NCBI GenBank assembly: GCA_964397565.1
Contig: CAYNJC010000019.1
Location: 17,252-81,251 of the forward strand
Source: JAPLST01 sp964397565
GTDB taxonomy: Bacteria > Auribacterota > UBA3054 > JAPLST01
Length of the DNA: 64,000 nt
Direction: 5' to 3'
In this document: positions 1 through 9,119 of the stretch, piece after piece
Numbering within the stretch: position 1 is the stretch's first letter
Layout of the letters: the number at the start of each line of letters is the position of its first letter
The notes under the pieces: generated by a model
What the model was told of the DNA's origin: nothing
The model's database searches: none
The model's input: the letters and a program-made list of their open reading frames with translations, nothing else
Translations under genes and position numbers: made by a program

Positions 1-1238
1 ACCGGGCGATAGCGCTCGCCGGTGCGCCGCGACCGCACCCGCACGATGGCGTTCGGCGGCAACGCGCAAAACTGGCGCATGGCCACCGCTTCGCCCAATG
101 CGACGGCGCGCCAGGCCTCACCATTGTCCGAGATGCTGATCCCGCGTGTCGGCGCCGGATGTAGCGCCACCGTCATGCCACAGGCCCACGCGCGCGGCGT
201 GGTTGCTGACAAATCCATGGGCGACGGCGCCGGCGGCGGCGGGGCGGTGAGGTAGACATGCCCGTAGGCACAGCCCGCCGCGAGCGGCGCCGGCAGCGTG
301 AAATCCGCTTGGGCCACGCCGGCCAGCGCATTGCGCCGCAGCCGTTCCAGCGCGGCAAACGCCATTGCCGGCGGTGCCGGCGCGCATAGTTCCGCAAGGA
401 TGTGGCGCAGCAGCGCGCGTTGTTCCGTCACGTGCCATGTGCGGAATTGTGCCAGCGGCACCAGCATGCCTAGGCACGACCGCCGGCAATGCCGCGCACG
501 CAATAGCGCTGCACGTTGCTGGAGAAATTCGTCCGTGTCGCGTGCCAGCGCGGCCGTCTGGCAAATCCGCTCAACACCGGCATCGGCCGTCCGCGCGGCA
601 ATGTGCGGCATGATCTCGTGCCGCAGCCAATTGCGCGTGTGCCGCGTGTCATCATTTGAGCGGTCGTGGCGGTGCACCAAGCGCCATTCGTTGGCGTAGG
701 CAAGCAACAGTTTTTGTCGAACAGGCAGCAATGGCCGGACAAAGGCCATGTGGTGAAACACCGTCTGCGGTTGCATGCCGGCCAGGCCACGCATGCCCGC
801 GCCGCGCAGCAACCGCAGCAGCACGGTTTCAGCCTGATCATCGGCATGCTGTGCCAGCAAGACGGCCGTTGCGCCACACGCCCGCGCCGCCTCGGCCAGC
901 CAGCCAAAGCGGCACTGGCGCGCCGCGTCTTCGAGCGACAACCCGTGCGCCTGCGCATAGGCGCGCACGTCGCCGCTCCCCGCGCTGAACGGCACGTCCA
1001 AGGTGGCGCATAGCGCGCAGCAGAACTGCTCATCGGCATCACTGTCCGCGCCGCGCAACATATGATTGAAATGCAGCGCCTGCAGGCTGAAGCCGCCGTC
1101 GCCGCGCAAGTTTGCGAGGAGATGCAGCAGCGCGACGGAGTCGGCGCCGCCAGACAGGGCGACGGCATAGTGCCCGCCCGCCGCAAGATGCGGATGCAGC
1201 GCCTGCCGTAGCGTAGCTGTGGTGGAACACGATTGCAT
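1..1238 (-). CDS. tilS: tRNA(Ile)-lysidine synthase, 3' end beyond window
   Basis: TilS uses ATP to attach lysine to C34 of tRNA-Ile(CAU), which switches the codon read from AUG to AUA; it acts in the cytoplasm. The PP-loop signature SGGADS is at residues 29-34. Further on there is an RNWLR-type segment typical of the family, and near the window edge GERYRP, characteristic of the TilS C-terminal domain. The frame stays open to base 3, so about 412 codons are visible and only the last part is missing. I chose ATG at 1236-1238 because the PP-loop begins at the usual distance from it. A -10 box (TACACT, 1244-1249) ends 5 nt before that ATG, suggesting a leaderless mRNA. The family call is firm; the start is probable. 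Confidence 0.9.
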   Translation of the reverse strand, partial: MQSCSTTATLRQALHPHLAAGGHYAVALSGGADSVALLHLLANLRGDGGFSLQALHFNHMLRGADSDADEQFCCALCATLDVPFSAGSGDVRAYAQAHGLSLEDAARQCRFGWLAEAARACGATAVLLAQHADDQAETVLLRLLRGAGMRGLAGMQPQTVFHHMAFVRPLLPVRQKLLLAYANEWRLVHRHDRSNDDTRHTRNWLRHEIMPHIAARTADAGVERICQTAALARDTDEFLQQRAALLRARHCRRSCLGMLVPLAQFRTWHVTEQRALLRHILAELCAPAPPAMAFAALERLRRNALAGVAQADFTLPAPLAAGCAYGHVYLTAPPPPAPSPMDLSATTPRAWACGMTVALHPAPTRGISISDNGEAWRAVALGEAVAMRQFCALPPNAIVRVRSRRTGERYRP

Positions 1239-1243
1239 GCTGT

Positions 1244-1272
1244 AGTGTAACACAAACGACAAAAAATGGCGA
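1244..1272 (-). promoter_or_regulatory. tilS promoter inside a dispersed palindromic repeat
   Basis: On the minus strand TCGCCA (1267-1272) lies 17 nt from TACACT (1244-1249). Both sit within a ~32-nt element that recurs upstream of the HEAT-like gene at 6861-6892. The predicted +1 falls on or next to the tilS ATG (1238). The -35 is a weaker match than in the 6.9 kb copy. Confidence 0.5.
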
Positions 1273-1285
1273 TGGCGTGCTGCGG

Positions 1286-1318
1286 TATTAGTTTTCAGTT
1301 TTCAGTTTTCGGTTGGGG
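1286..1318. repeat. degenerate 7-bp minisatellite
   Basis: Tandem TTTTCAG/TTTTCGG-type units lie between tilS and the beta-helix gene. This is one of several short degenerate tandem arrays in intergenic DNA of this window (see also 26773, 48928, 58951 and 63894). Confidence 0.6.
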
Positions 1319-1365
1319 GCACCGCTCTGCAGCGGTAACAGGACACATCGATCACAGACTGCCGA

Positions 1366-4300
1366 TCACTGCGCACCGGCCTGCCGCTGGCCCAGCTTTC
1401 GCCCTAACGCGCCGAGTGCAATCAACACAACGTGTCGAATGAGCGCCGGCTCGGGCGCGAATTCATACGCGCCCATATCCACGCGCTCCGCATAAATCCG
1501 CGGATTGCCGTCCAAGTCCGTCGCACCGGCCATCCACGGAAGATTCGTGCCGGCATTGATGCACGACGAGCCCTCCTGCAAGCGATAGTTGCCGGCGTTG
1601 GTGTTGACAAACTGGGGATCCACGCAGATATTCCCGTCGCCCGCCGGCAGTGGGTCGCTGCAGGTGTACGCCGCGCTTGCGCTGGACATATTGCTGGACG
1701 CAGGCGCTGTATTTGCCCAGGCAATCGAGTTGGTGAGCGTGCCGAAAGTCACGCCGCCACCGTTGTAGTTCGCGGAGTTCCCGCTGATCGTGCAGTTGTG
1801 GACCGTGCAGTCAAACGTGCCGCCTCCGTAGTCCGCCGCGTTCCCACTGATGGCACAGTTGATGACTGTGCCGGCATAGGCCCCGCCGCCACCAATCGCT
1901 GCATTCCCGCTGATCGCACACTGGTTAACCGTGCCGCCGCTTGTCCCGCCGCCGTAGTCCGCCATGTTCCCGCTGAGCGTGCAGTTGCTGACCATGCCAC
2001 CGCTTGTCCCGCCGCCGTAGTTGCTTGCCGTATTCCCGCTGATCGTGCAGTTGCTGCCCGTACTCACGCACATGCCACCGCCCCACATCGCAGAATTCCC
2101 GGTAACGGTGCTGTTCTTGAGCGTGCCGCCATACGTCCCGCCGCCGTTCCACACCGCAGAGTTCGCGCGTATGGCACACTGGTCAACTGTGCCGCCATAC
2201 GTCCCGCCGCCGTACTGCGCCGCGTTCCCGCTGATCGTGCCGTTGTTGACCGTGCCGTAATAGGTGCCCCCGCCGCTAACATACGCCGAGTTACCAACGA
2301 TCAGGCAGTTTGATACCATGCCACTTCCCGCGTACATATTCACGCCACCGCCGCTAAGGTCATAGTTCAAATCGCCGATCGACCTTGTGCTGCCATTGGT
2401 CAACGTGAAGCCAACCAGTGTGCCGGCCGACATATAGACACACCGTACCGCGCTGTTGCCCTTTGGCCCTTGCCCTTGAATGATGGTCGGCGTTGGGCCG
2501 TTGACGCTCTGCACAATGATATTCTTGGTCACCACCAGGCGGTTTGAGCAGCTATAACCGGGCGTACTGCGCGCGCCAGTGGCATACACGCCGTTCGTCA
2601 CCAGCACGCGCGCGCCAGGTATCCCGCTCATTTCAGCCGCATCCACGGCATCCTGAATGCTCGTGGCCGCCGTCGTCCAGGTCTGGTACGGATAGTTCGG
2701 CGCCGCATTGAGAAGATTCACGTAAAACGTCGCCTGGTCAAGCATGACAATGCTCACCCCCACCGTGGCTGCCACACCGGCCGGATAGTCCGCATTAAAC
2801 GCCATCAAGATCACCGCGTACTGCCCGGTGGCATTCCATGCATGGTGCGCGCAGATGTTGTTTGCCACGGCGCTGCCATCGCCGAACAACCAGTAATTGG
2901 AAGCCGGCCGGCCGGCAATCAGGGCGGCAAACGCGAGCACGCCACCGACAAGGTTGGTCGTGCGCGGCGCGCTGATCGCCACATTGAGCACACCCGTCAG
3001 CGCATCCGGGTAGACTTCGTCGCAACCTATCGCAGGCGGGTTGCGCCAAGCTTCATCGTCAATGTCGCAACCCGTGGCGTAGCTGTGGGTGCCGGCGCCG
3101 AGGCACGGCGACGCACTGTAAATGTGCGCTGCGCTGAGCATAACCGGGTCATTCGTTATGTTGCCGATGCCAGGCGCCGCCGGTGTCGTGCACGAGTATT
3201 CCAAGGTGGCATTGAAATAGTTGAAGCCTTGCGTCGCACTATTGTTCCAGACAATGGCATTGCCCACCGAGCCGTAATACGTCCCGCCGCCACTTTGATT
3301 CGCAATGTTACCGCTGATGGTGCAGTTGTTGACCGCGCTGTAAGCCGTTCCACCGCCGCGGTTTGCCACATTTTCGCTGATCGCGCAATTGTTGACGGTG
3401 CTCTCACACGTTCCGCCGCCGGTGCCATATAGTGTGGAATTCCCGCTGATTGTGCTGCTGTAGACCGTGCTGTCATACACGCCGCCACCGTCCCAGACCG
3501 CGGCATTCTCGCTGAGCGTGCAGTGGTTGACCGCACTGAAAACCGTCCCACCACCACGCTTTGCCACATTTTCGCTGATCACGCAATTGTTAACGGTGCC
3601 ACCCAGGCAGCCGCCGCCGTTCTGGCCCGCGGCATTGGCGCTGATCGTGCTGTGGCTGATGATGCCGAGCGCCGCACCGCCGCCGTCATCGTTGACCGAG
3701 TTCCCGCGGATGGTGCAGTGGCTGACCATGCCGCCGCTGGCGCCACCACCAAAAGAACTCGCCGCGTTGCCGCTCATCAGGCAGTTGGACACCATGCTGT
3801 TGCCGCCCCGCATATGCACACCGCCGCCAGCACAGTCGTAGATCCAGTCGCCGCTCGACATGGTGCCGCCATTGGTCAGGGAGAAGCCGGCCATGATGCC
3901 CGCCGCCATGTAGACGCAACGCACGGCATTGCTCCCTAACGGCCCCTGCCCCTGAATGTGTGTCGCCGCCGGGCCGTTGACACTTTGCACGATGATATTC
4001 TTGGTTATCACCACGCGATTCGAGCAGGCATAGCCGGGCGTGACGCGCGCACCCAGCGCATACACACCATCGGTGACGATCACGCCCGCGCCATTGATAT
4101 CCGAGATCTCAGCCGCATCCACGGCCTCCTGAATGGTCGTGGCGGCCGTGGCCCAACTCTGGTACGGATAGCTTGGCGCGCCATTGGCAACATCCACATA
4201 AAACGTCGCGAGGTCAAGCGCAACAACCGTCACGCCCGCCGTGGCCGCCACACCGGCCGGGTAATCCACATTGCAGGCGGTCAAGACCACCTCGTACTGC

Positions 4301-5730
4301 CCTGGTGCATTCCAGGCGTGGTGCGGCTGGATACTATTTGCGGTTGTGCTGCCGTCACCGAACGACCAGTGATTGGAAAGCGGGCGGCCGTCCATCAAGC
4401 CGGAAAAGGTGAGGGCGGCGCCGACAACGGTGGTCGTGCTCGGCGTGCTGATCGCCACGCGGAGCGCACCCGTCAAGCCATTCGGATAGACTTCATCGCA
4501 GCCCATCGCGGGCGGGGTGCGCCATGCCTCGCCGTCAATATCAGCGCCCGTGGCATAGCTGCTGGAACCGGCGCCGAGACATGGCGACGAAACACTAATA
4601 TGCGCGGCGCCGAGCAGAACCGGGTCGTTCGTTATGTTGCCCATGCCAGGCGCCGCCGGTGTCGTGCAAGAATATGACAATTCCGCATCCATATAATTGC
4701 ACCCTTGCGGGGCGCTGTTGTTCCAGACAATGGCATTGCGCACGGAACCCGTCTGTGTCCCACCGCCGCTGCTCTCGGCGGTGTTGCCACTGATCGTGCT
4801 GTTGTTGACCGTGCTCTCATAAGTGCCGCCGCCGGCGTACGCCGAGTTCGCGCAGATCGTGCTGTTGTTGACCGTGCCCGCATACGTCCCGCCACCGTAG
4901 TGCGCCACCACGTTCCCGCTGATCGTGCTGTGGTTGATCGTGGCCGAACACGCACCGCCACCATAATAATACACCCAGTTGTCACTGATCATGCTGTGGT
5001 TGACCGTGCCCGCATACGTTCCGCCACCATACCAATACGCCCAGTTCCCACTGATAAGGCAATGGTTGACCGTACCGCCGCGCGTCCCGCCGCCGTAGGT
5101 CGCCGCATTCTCGATGATCGTGCAATAGTTGATGGTGCCGTAGCGCGTCCCCCCGCCCTCCTGCGCCGTGTTTTGGCTGATCGTGCAGTGGTTGACCGTG
5201 CCGTAATATGTGCCCCCTCCGCTGTCTTGGGCCGCATTGCCAACGATCAGGCAATTAGACACCATGCCGTCGCCGGCGTACATATTCACGCCCCCGCCGC
5301 TGCGGTCATAATATTTATCACCGTTTGTCCTTGTTCCGCCATTGGTCAAGGTGAATCCGACTAGTGTGCCGGCCGACATATAGGCGCACCGCACGGCGCT
5401 CGCGCCCGGCACGCCATGCCCTTGAATAATCGTCACCGCCGGGCCGTTGACGCTCTGCACAATAATGGCGTTCGTCATCACCACGCGGTTCGGGCAGGCA
5501 TAGCCGGGCGTGACGCGCGCGCCTGCTGCATACACGCCGTTCGTCACCGTCACCACATCGTTTGACACCGCCAGGTCAACGGCGGCCTGCATCGTCTTCT
5601 TGGCCGTGGCCCACGACAGGCCGTCGCCCGCATCATCGGGGCGGCTCGCGTCCACATAAAATGTTGTGGCGAACGCCGGGGTGATCAGCAGCGCCGCAAG
5701 CAGCACCATCGATCTTGCACAAGTTTTCAT
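1366..5730 (-). CDS. giant beta-helix/PKD surface protein, PEP-CTERM-like tail
   Basis: A 1454-residue exported protein. A signal peptide occupies residues 1-22 (hydrophobic core, then AFA-T). Three homologous modules follow, at about 23-425, 515-920 and 1010-1420. Each opens with FYVD, a TIQ-AVD segment, NGVYA-GAR-TPGY and SVNGP, then runs into ~20-residue GGGT...GNxA repeats that predict a right-handed parallel beta-helix. Two PKD-like domains (SFGDGS and LFGDGS) separate the modules. The C-terminus is APEP, a hydrophobic stretch and basic residues, resembling a PEP-CTERM sorting tag. I chose ATG 5728-5730 because the signal peptide starts there; an upstream in-frame TTG would add 11 unlikely residues. 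The role (adhesion, surface matrix or glycan binding) cannot be read from sequence. The architecture is clear. Confidence 0.85.
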   Translation of the reverse strand: MKTCARSMVLLAALLITPAFATTFYVDASRPDDAGDGLSWATAKKTMQAAVDLAVSNDVVTVTNGVYAAGARVTPGYACPNRVVMTNAIIVQSVNGPAVTIIQGHGVPGASAVRCAYMSAGTLVGFTLTNGGTRTNGDKYYDRSGGGVNMYAGDGMVSNCLIVGNAAQDSGGGTYYGTVNHCTISQNTAQEGGGTRYGTINYCTIIENAATYGGGTRGGTVNHCLISGNWAYWYGGGTYAGTVNHSMISDNWVYYYGGGACSATINHSTISGNVVAHYGGGTYAGTVNNSTICANSAYAGGGTYESTVNNSTISGNTAESSGGGTQTGSVRNAIVWNNSAPQGCNYMDAELSYSCTTPAAPGMGNITNDPVLLGAAHISVSSPCLGAGSSSYATGADIDGEAWRTPPAMGCDEVYPNGLTGALRVAISTPSTTTVVGAALTFSGLMDGRPLSNHWSFGDGSTTANSIQPHHAWNAPGQYEVVLTACNVDYPAGVAATAGVTVVALDLATFYVDVANGAPSYPYQSWATAATTIQEAVDAAEISDINGAGVIVTDGVYALGARVTPGYACSNRVVITKNIIVQSVNGPAATHIQGQGPLGSNAVRCVYMAAGIMAGFSLTNGGTMSSGDWIYDCAGGGVHMRGGNSMVSNCLMSGNAASSFGGGASGGMVSHCTIRGNSVNDDGGGAALGIISHSTISANAAGQNGGGCLGGTVNNCVISENVAKRGGGTVFSAVNHCTLSENAAVWDGGGVYDSTVYSSTISGNSTLYGTGGGTCESTVNNCAISENVANRGGGTAYSAVNNCTISGNIANQSGGGTYYGSVGNAIVWNNSATQGFNYFNATLEYSCTTPAAPGIGNITNDPVMLSAAHIYSASPCLGAGTHSYATGCDIDDEAWRNPPAIGCDEVYPDALTGVLNVAISAPRTTNLVGGVLAFAALIAGRPASNYWLFGDGSAVANNICAHHAWNATGQYAVILMAFNADYPAGVAATVGVSIVMLDQATFYVNLLNAAPNYPYQTWTTAATSIQDAVDAAEMSGIPGARVLVTNGVYATGARSTPGYSCSNRLVVTKNIIVQSVNGPTPTIIQGQGPKGNSAVRCVYMSAGTLVGFTLTNGSTRSIGDLNYDLSGGGVNMYAGSGMVSNCLIVGNSAYVSGGGTYYGTVNNGTISGNAAQYGGGTYGGTVDQCAIRANSAVWNGGGTYGGTLKNSTVTGNSAMWGGGMCVSTGSNCTISGNTASNYGGGTSGGMVSNCTLSGNMADYGGGTSGGTVNQCAISGNAAIGGGGAYAGTVINCAISGNAADYGGGTFDCTVHNCTISGNSANYNGGGVTFGTLTNSIAWANTAPASSNMSSASAAYTCSDPLPAGDGNICVDPQFVNTNAGNYRLQEGSSCINAGTNLPWMAGATDLDGNPRIYAERVDMGAYEFAPEPALIRHVVLIALGALGRKLGQRQAGAQ
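1740..5270 (-). repeat. coding tandem repeats of GGG beta-helix units
   Basis: Within the 1454-residue gene, units of about 54-66 bp encode GGGT..GTVNx(C/S)TISGN and recur in three blocks (about 1740-2290, 3260-3790 and 4750-5250). The DNA stays similar as well as the protein, so the blocks could recombine or cause assembly collapse. Confidence 0.7.
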
Positions 5731-5762
5731 CGTTTTTCTTGAATAATTATCGCCATTGTTCA

Positions 5763-5768
5763 ATTATA
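5763..5768 (-). promoter_or_regulatory. -10 box for the 1454-residue beta-helix gene
   Basis: TATAAT on the minus strand predicts a start of transcription near 5756 and a ~26-nt leader. No convincing -35 hexamer is seen at 16-18 nt, so the site may need an activator. Confidence 0.35.
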
Positions 5769-5786
5769 CAAACTTTGCGTTTTCTT

Positions 5787-6839
5787 TCATCTGCCGTCGC
5801 GGTTGGCCTTGCGCTGCCATTTCTCGACCATAAAGCCCGCGACGCGTGCGATGGCGGGATCTTTGTCGTGCACCAAGGCCGCGATAGCCGCTTTCTCTTT
5901 AGCGCTGAAATTGCCGGAATAATGCCACAGAGGAAAAATGGCATTATAGCGAACCGTTGCGTCGTGGCTGCGTTTCAGCATGTAGAGAAGCAGTGCCACG
6001 CCTTGCGGATCGCCCAGTTGAAGGACCGTGCCTCTTGCTGCAACGGCAAGCAGTTCATTCGTGGCACCGATATGTTCGCGAATCGCCGGCACAAGGGATT
6101 TGTCACCCAGCTTATTCATCTCCTCAATGACTTCCTTCTTGTCTTTGAATGCGGGATCTGCCAACCATGCACATAGCGTCTCTTTGACATCTTGTGCGCC
6201 AAGACACCGCAAATCGGCAATCAGATCAAGTTTTTCGCTTTCGGTTGTGGCTTGTGACAATCGCTGCTGGTAATACGGAATGGCCTCCTGAAGCTGGGCC
6301 ATGAGGATCTCGCCTTCCAGGAATACCCGCACATACTTGTTGGTGTTGCCAAGGTTTTTGATGAGGAAGTCCTTGCGGCCATCACGGGGCACGCTCTCGT
6401 AGGCCAGCAATGTGCACAGGCCGGCCTCGACATCTTTGAACTGCACGTCATCCACCGGGTAAGCGGTCCCCATGCGCAGTATGCTTATGCAATTCGTTGG
6501 TGGGTCGTGCTCGTCCTGTCTGGCCTGCAGTGTCCGCAGCAAGACGAGATACCGCACGCCAGGTGTCATGTTAACCGGTCCCGGGTAGCGCGGTTGTGCA
6601 TAAGCAAATGCAATTCTGCAATGCGCCGCGGTGCCCTTGTAGGCTTTTTCGACCTCAATAACAAAACTTTCCGCATCGGTCACGCCGCTGAAGCGCGGCG
6701 CCGGCGACCGGTCAACCCGCCCCAGCACTATAACACTAAATCCGCGCCAGCCATCTGCCGCACAGCCGGAAGTGGAGGTTGCCGGGCACGATTGCGACAA
6801 GACGAGCAGCGCCATGAACGTGAGTTGCCTGAACATCAT
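5787..6839 (-). CDS. exported HEAT-like repeat protein
   Basis: About 350 residues with a hydrophobic N-terminal signal segment ending near a Cys (SQSC), so possibly a lipoprotein. The N-terminal half has a compact beta-rich region with the pattern of netrin/TIMP-like domains (VIEVEKAYKG ... GVRYLVLL). The C-terminal half is alpha-helical with HEAT-like pairs (KKEVIEEMNKLGDKSLVPAI, AARGTVLQLGDPQGVALLL). Two adjacent ATGs (6839, 6836) follow a GGAGAGG ribosome site, and either may be used. Its promoter lies in the dispersed palindrome at 6861-6892. Function is unknown; HEAT repeats suggest a protein-protein scaffold in the periplasm. Confidence 0.65.
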   Translation of the reverse strand: MMFRQLTFMALLVLSQSCPATSTSGCAADGWRGFSVIVLGRVDRSPAPRFSGVTDAESFVIEVEKAYKGTAAHCRIAFAYAQPRYPGPVNMTPGVRYLVLLRTLQARQDEHDPPTNCISILRMGTAYPVDDVQFKDVEAGLCTLLAYESVPRDGRKDFLIKNLGNTNKYVRVFLEGEILMAQLQEAIPYYQQRLSQATTESEKLDLIADLRCLGAQDVKETLCAWLADPAFKDKKEVIEEMNKLGDKSLVPAIREHIGATNELLAVAARGTVLQLGDPQGVALLLYMLKRSHDATVRYNAIFPLWHYSGNFSAKEKAAIAALVHDKDPAIARVAGFMVEKWQRKANRDGR

Positions 6840-6860
6840 CCTCTCCATGTGGACCAGTAG

Positions 6861-6889
6861 AGTGTAGCACAAACGACAACAAATGTCGA
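6861..6889 (-). promoter_or_regulatory. promoter of the HEAT-like gene, embedded in a palindrome
   Basis: TCGACA (6884-6889) and TACACT (6861-6866) are 17 nt apart on the minus strand. The left arm of the palindrome CGACAnnnnnTGTCG (about 6874-6888) supplies the -35. The same arrangement occurs in front of tilS. A protein binding the palindrome would block RNA polymerase. Confidence 0.55.
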
Positions 6890-6928
6890 TTGCAGCTTCG
6901 GCTCATGTACTCTTTTACTCCTTGTCGA
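6868..6928. repeat. copy of dispersed CGACA-n5-TGTCG repeat
   Basis: It shares the palindrome and the trailing 'TACTC(C)TTTTACTCCTTGT'-type end with copies at 58351-58415 and 62873-62936. A shorter copy lies at 1246-1275. Confidence 0.65.
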
Positions 6929-6963
6929 AATTTCTGCGGCGGTCAGGGCCTGACCGCCCTGCC

Positions 6964-6992
6964 TTGCGTTCATTGATGCGTTCGACTATAAT
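6964..6992 (+). promoter_or_regulatory. promoter of the DTW-domain gene
   Basis: TTGCGT (6964-6969), a 17-nt spacer and a perfect TATAAT (6987-6992). Predicted +1 is near 6999, so the ATG at 7003 would have a leader of only a few nucleotides. Confidence 0.7.
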
Positions 6993-7002
6993 GCGCATGG
7001 CC

Positions 7003-7626
7003 ATGCTTGAAAACCCGAATCAACAACCACGCTGTCCCGCCTGCCGGCTGCATCTCGATTTGTGCGTCTGCCATCTGGCGCCAACACTCGATCTGCGCAC
7101 GCGCGTCGAGGTGATCATTCACTATGCCGACGCGGTCAAGATGACCAACAGCGGGCGCTTGGTCTCCTTGTGTCTGCCGAACAGCGCGGTGCACATTCGC
7201 GGGCTCAAAGACACGCCACTCGACGTGCTGGTGTGCGCCAATCCGGCCAGTCGCCTGGTCTTGTTCCCCGGGCGGGACTCGCAGGAGTTGACGCCACCGT
7301 ATGTGTCAGCACTGACGCCGCCGCTCACACTGTTGATCCCCGATGGCAGTTGGAATCAGGCGCGCCGCGCAGTGAAGCGCGAGCCGCAGTTGCAGGGCGC
7401 GCTACGCGTGCATCTGCCGCCCGGCCTGGTGGCGAAATATCGTATTCGCGCGCACGTCGACGAAAACAGATTGTGCACCTTTGAGGCGCTCAGCCGGGCG
7501 CTGGGAATTATTGAAGGTGCGGCGGTTGAGCAGCGGCTGGATGATTTCTTCGCCCAGTGGGTGCAGCGGGTGTTGTACACGAAGGGCCAGTTGACCAAAG
7601 TGATTTTTTCGCAGCAAAAAAACTAA
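7003..7626 (+). CDS. DTW domain protein, tRNA-uridine aminocarboxypropyltransferase
   Basis: DTW/TapT enzymes transfer the 3-amino-3-carboxypropyl group of S-adenosylmethionine to uridine (acp3U47) in tRNA. Visible marks are an N-terminal Cys cluster (CPACRLHLDLCVC), the core DGSWNQARR that corresponds to the family D-T-W motif, and a C-terminal basic helix. There are three in-frame ATGs at 6991, 6997 and 7003. The first overlaps the -10 box and the second leaves only 4 nt after it, so 7003 is preferred (207 residues). The gene is divergent from the HEAT-like gene and stands alone. Family assignment is strong; the tRNA position is inferred from characterised homologues. Confidence 0.85.
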   Translation: MLENPNQQPRCPACRLHLDLCVCHLAPTLDLRTRVEVIIHYADAVKMTNSGRLVSLCLPNSAVHIRGLKDTPLDVLVCANPASRLVLFPGRDSQELTPPYVSALTPPLTLLIPDGSWNQARRAVKREPQLQGALRVHLPPGLVAKYRIRAHVDENRLCTFEALSRALGIIEGAAVEQRLDDFFAQWVQRVLYTKGQLTKVIFSQQKN

Positions 7627-7673
7627 GGGCGTTTGAAACTCCCGCCACGAAGCACCAAACCGGCGCGCCCGCG

Positions 7674-9080
7674 TCAGCGCTGCGGGATGACCGGCAGACT
7701 CGCCGCAGCGATGGCCTGGCCATGCCGCTTGTCGCGCTCGCTCGGCGTGTGAAACGCAATCCCGGCATGCAGCGCGGGGAACTCGGCCTGGAGCACTACT
7801 TTGGCCTGTTCGATGATAACCGCCCCGCCCGCGCCGCTGGTCACCCGGCCGAGGATCAGCACATTTTTAATGTCATAAAAGCCGGCATAGTGCGCGATCG
7901 CGTAGCCCAGATACGTGCCAATCGTTTCGTAAATCCGGCGCGCGCGCGGATCGTCCTGCTGCATCAGTTGCTGCACCTGCACTAGCTTCTCCGGCAATGT
8001 CATGGCCGGGTCCACCGCAATGCCCGCTGGCTGCAGCAGCCGGCCGACGCACTGTTGTGAGAAATATTGCACGCCGCAGCCGTAGTCGCCCGACCACTCG
8101 TCACGCGCTGCCTGTGGATTGTAGTCCACCGGCGCGAACGCCAATTCGTTGAGCCAGGATGTGATCGTCCCCGCCCGCGTGCAATAGCCGGTGGCTTGGC
8201 TCGAGCCCAGCGCGATGCCCAGCACGGCCGTGTCGTTGAGTGCCATTGAGCCCGCCAACGCCGTCACGTCGCCGTCGTTGACGACTTCGAACGGCACGTT
8301 GTGCCACGCCGCTTTGAGCTCGTGAAATATATTCTGCGCCCGCGCCAGGCGCGCGGCCGGTATGCCGCGGAAAAGCGAGGCAACCTTGACACGATTGTTG
8401 ACATACACCCCGGCCGCGCTGCCGCCAATCGCGGTGACGCGCGGCAGATGCGCCGCCGCACTCTGCAGGAGCGCCATGATGCGGTCGTAATGATAGTGCG
8501 GGTCCGTTTGCGGCACCGGATCCCACGGTTGCTCCTCGCTGTACACCACGGTGCCGTCCATGACCGCGGCCGCTTTCAGGTCGCTGGCGCCGAGATCAAA
8601 GCCAATCCGGCAGCCGTCCAAATGGTGCCCCAGCGGCATCGTTGCCGCATGGGCTCGGGGAAGTTCACGGGTGTGGATGATCTCGAACGGCCGCTCGTAA
8701 ATGCGTTGGCCCATGATTTCCGCATCAAAGCAGCCGGTGGGCGTCGCGGTGTAGTGGGCGCGCAATTGATCTGCCAGTGCCGTCGGGCCTTGCAGATACA
8801 CGCGAAAGCCGCCGCGCGACCACAGCAGGAATTTCACGAGCCGCTCGACCTGCACGCCATTGCAGTCAGCATCCGGGTGCCACGCCGGCAGCACGTTGGT
8901 GTGGAAATGACTGCATGAGCCGTCGGCCTGCTCGACGGCCAGCGCGACAGGCACGGGTGTGCCCGAAGCGACTGCCCGCCGCTGCATCTCACGGGTGGCC
9001 AACGCCGCCGGCGCAAATGTCGGATCCAAGCACGGCACACACTGTGGCGCAACCGCCAAGCTGGTACTGTCCACACTCAT
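7674..9080 (-). CDS. ROK-type ASKHA sugar kinase-like protein
   Basis: A 468-residue protein whose C-terminal ~310 residues form an actin-like kinase fold. Phosphate motif 1 is DLGASDLK (162-169), followed by GGSAAG, NDGDVTALAG, GIALGSSQATGY and a late GRVTSGAGG segment. Residues 1-150 are a family-specific extension containing several Cys (VPCLD, DCNG). ROK proteins usually phosphorylate hexoses or act as sugar-responsive repressors. No HTH is visible, so a kinase is more likely, but the substrate is unknown. The start at 9080 is supported by GGAGG six nt upstream and by a strong promoter. An alternative start further upstream lacks a ribosome site. Confidence 0.75.
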   Translation of the reverse strand: MSVDSTSLAVAPQCVPCLDPTFAPAALATREMQRRAVASGTPVPVALAVEQADGSCSHFHTNVLPAWHPDADCNGVQVERLVKFLLWSRGGFRVYLQGPTALADQLRAHYTATPTGCFDAEIMGQRIYERPFEIIHTRELPRAHAATMPLGHHLDGCRIGFDLGASDLKAAAVMDGTVVYSEEQPWDPVPQTDPHYHYDRIMALLQSAAAHLPRVTAIGGSAAGVYVNNRVKVASLFRGIPAARLARAQNIFHELKAAWHNVPFEVVNDGDVTALAGSMALNDTAVLGIALGSSQATGYCTRAGTITSWLNELAFAPVDYNPQAARDEWSGDYGCGVQYFSQQCVGRLLQPAGIAVDPAMTLPEKLVQVQQLMQQDDPRARRIYETIGTYLGYAIAHYAGFYDIKNVLILGRVTSGAGGAVIIEQAKVVLQAEFPALHAGIAFHTPSERDKRHGQAIAAASLPVIPQR

Positions 9081-9119
9081 TACATCCTCCGTCGGGGTGA
9101 GCCATCGTGCATGGTCTCG

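Noticed and set aside
1740..5270. Possible CRISPR array because of regular repeats
   Set aside because: Repeat spacing of 54-66 bp is set by protein rungs, the 'spacers' are also similar to each other, and everything is in one open frame.
1432..5364. Long forward-strand open frames opposite the 1454-residue beta-helix gene
   Set aside because: They are Arg/Ala/Val-rich mirror frames of the GGG repeats, lack ribosome sites and share no family features. The reverse frame has a signal peptide and coherent domains.
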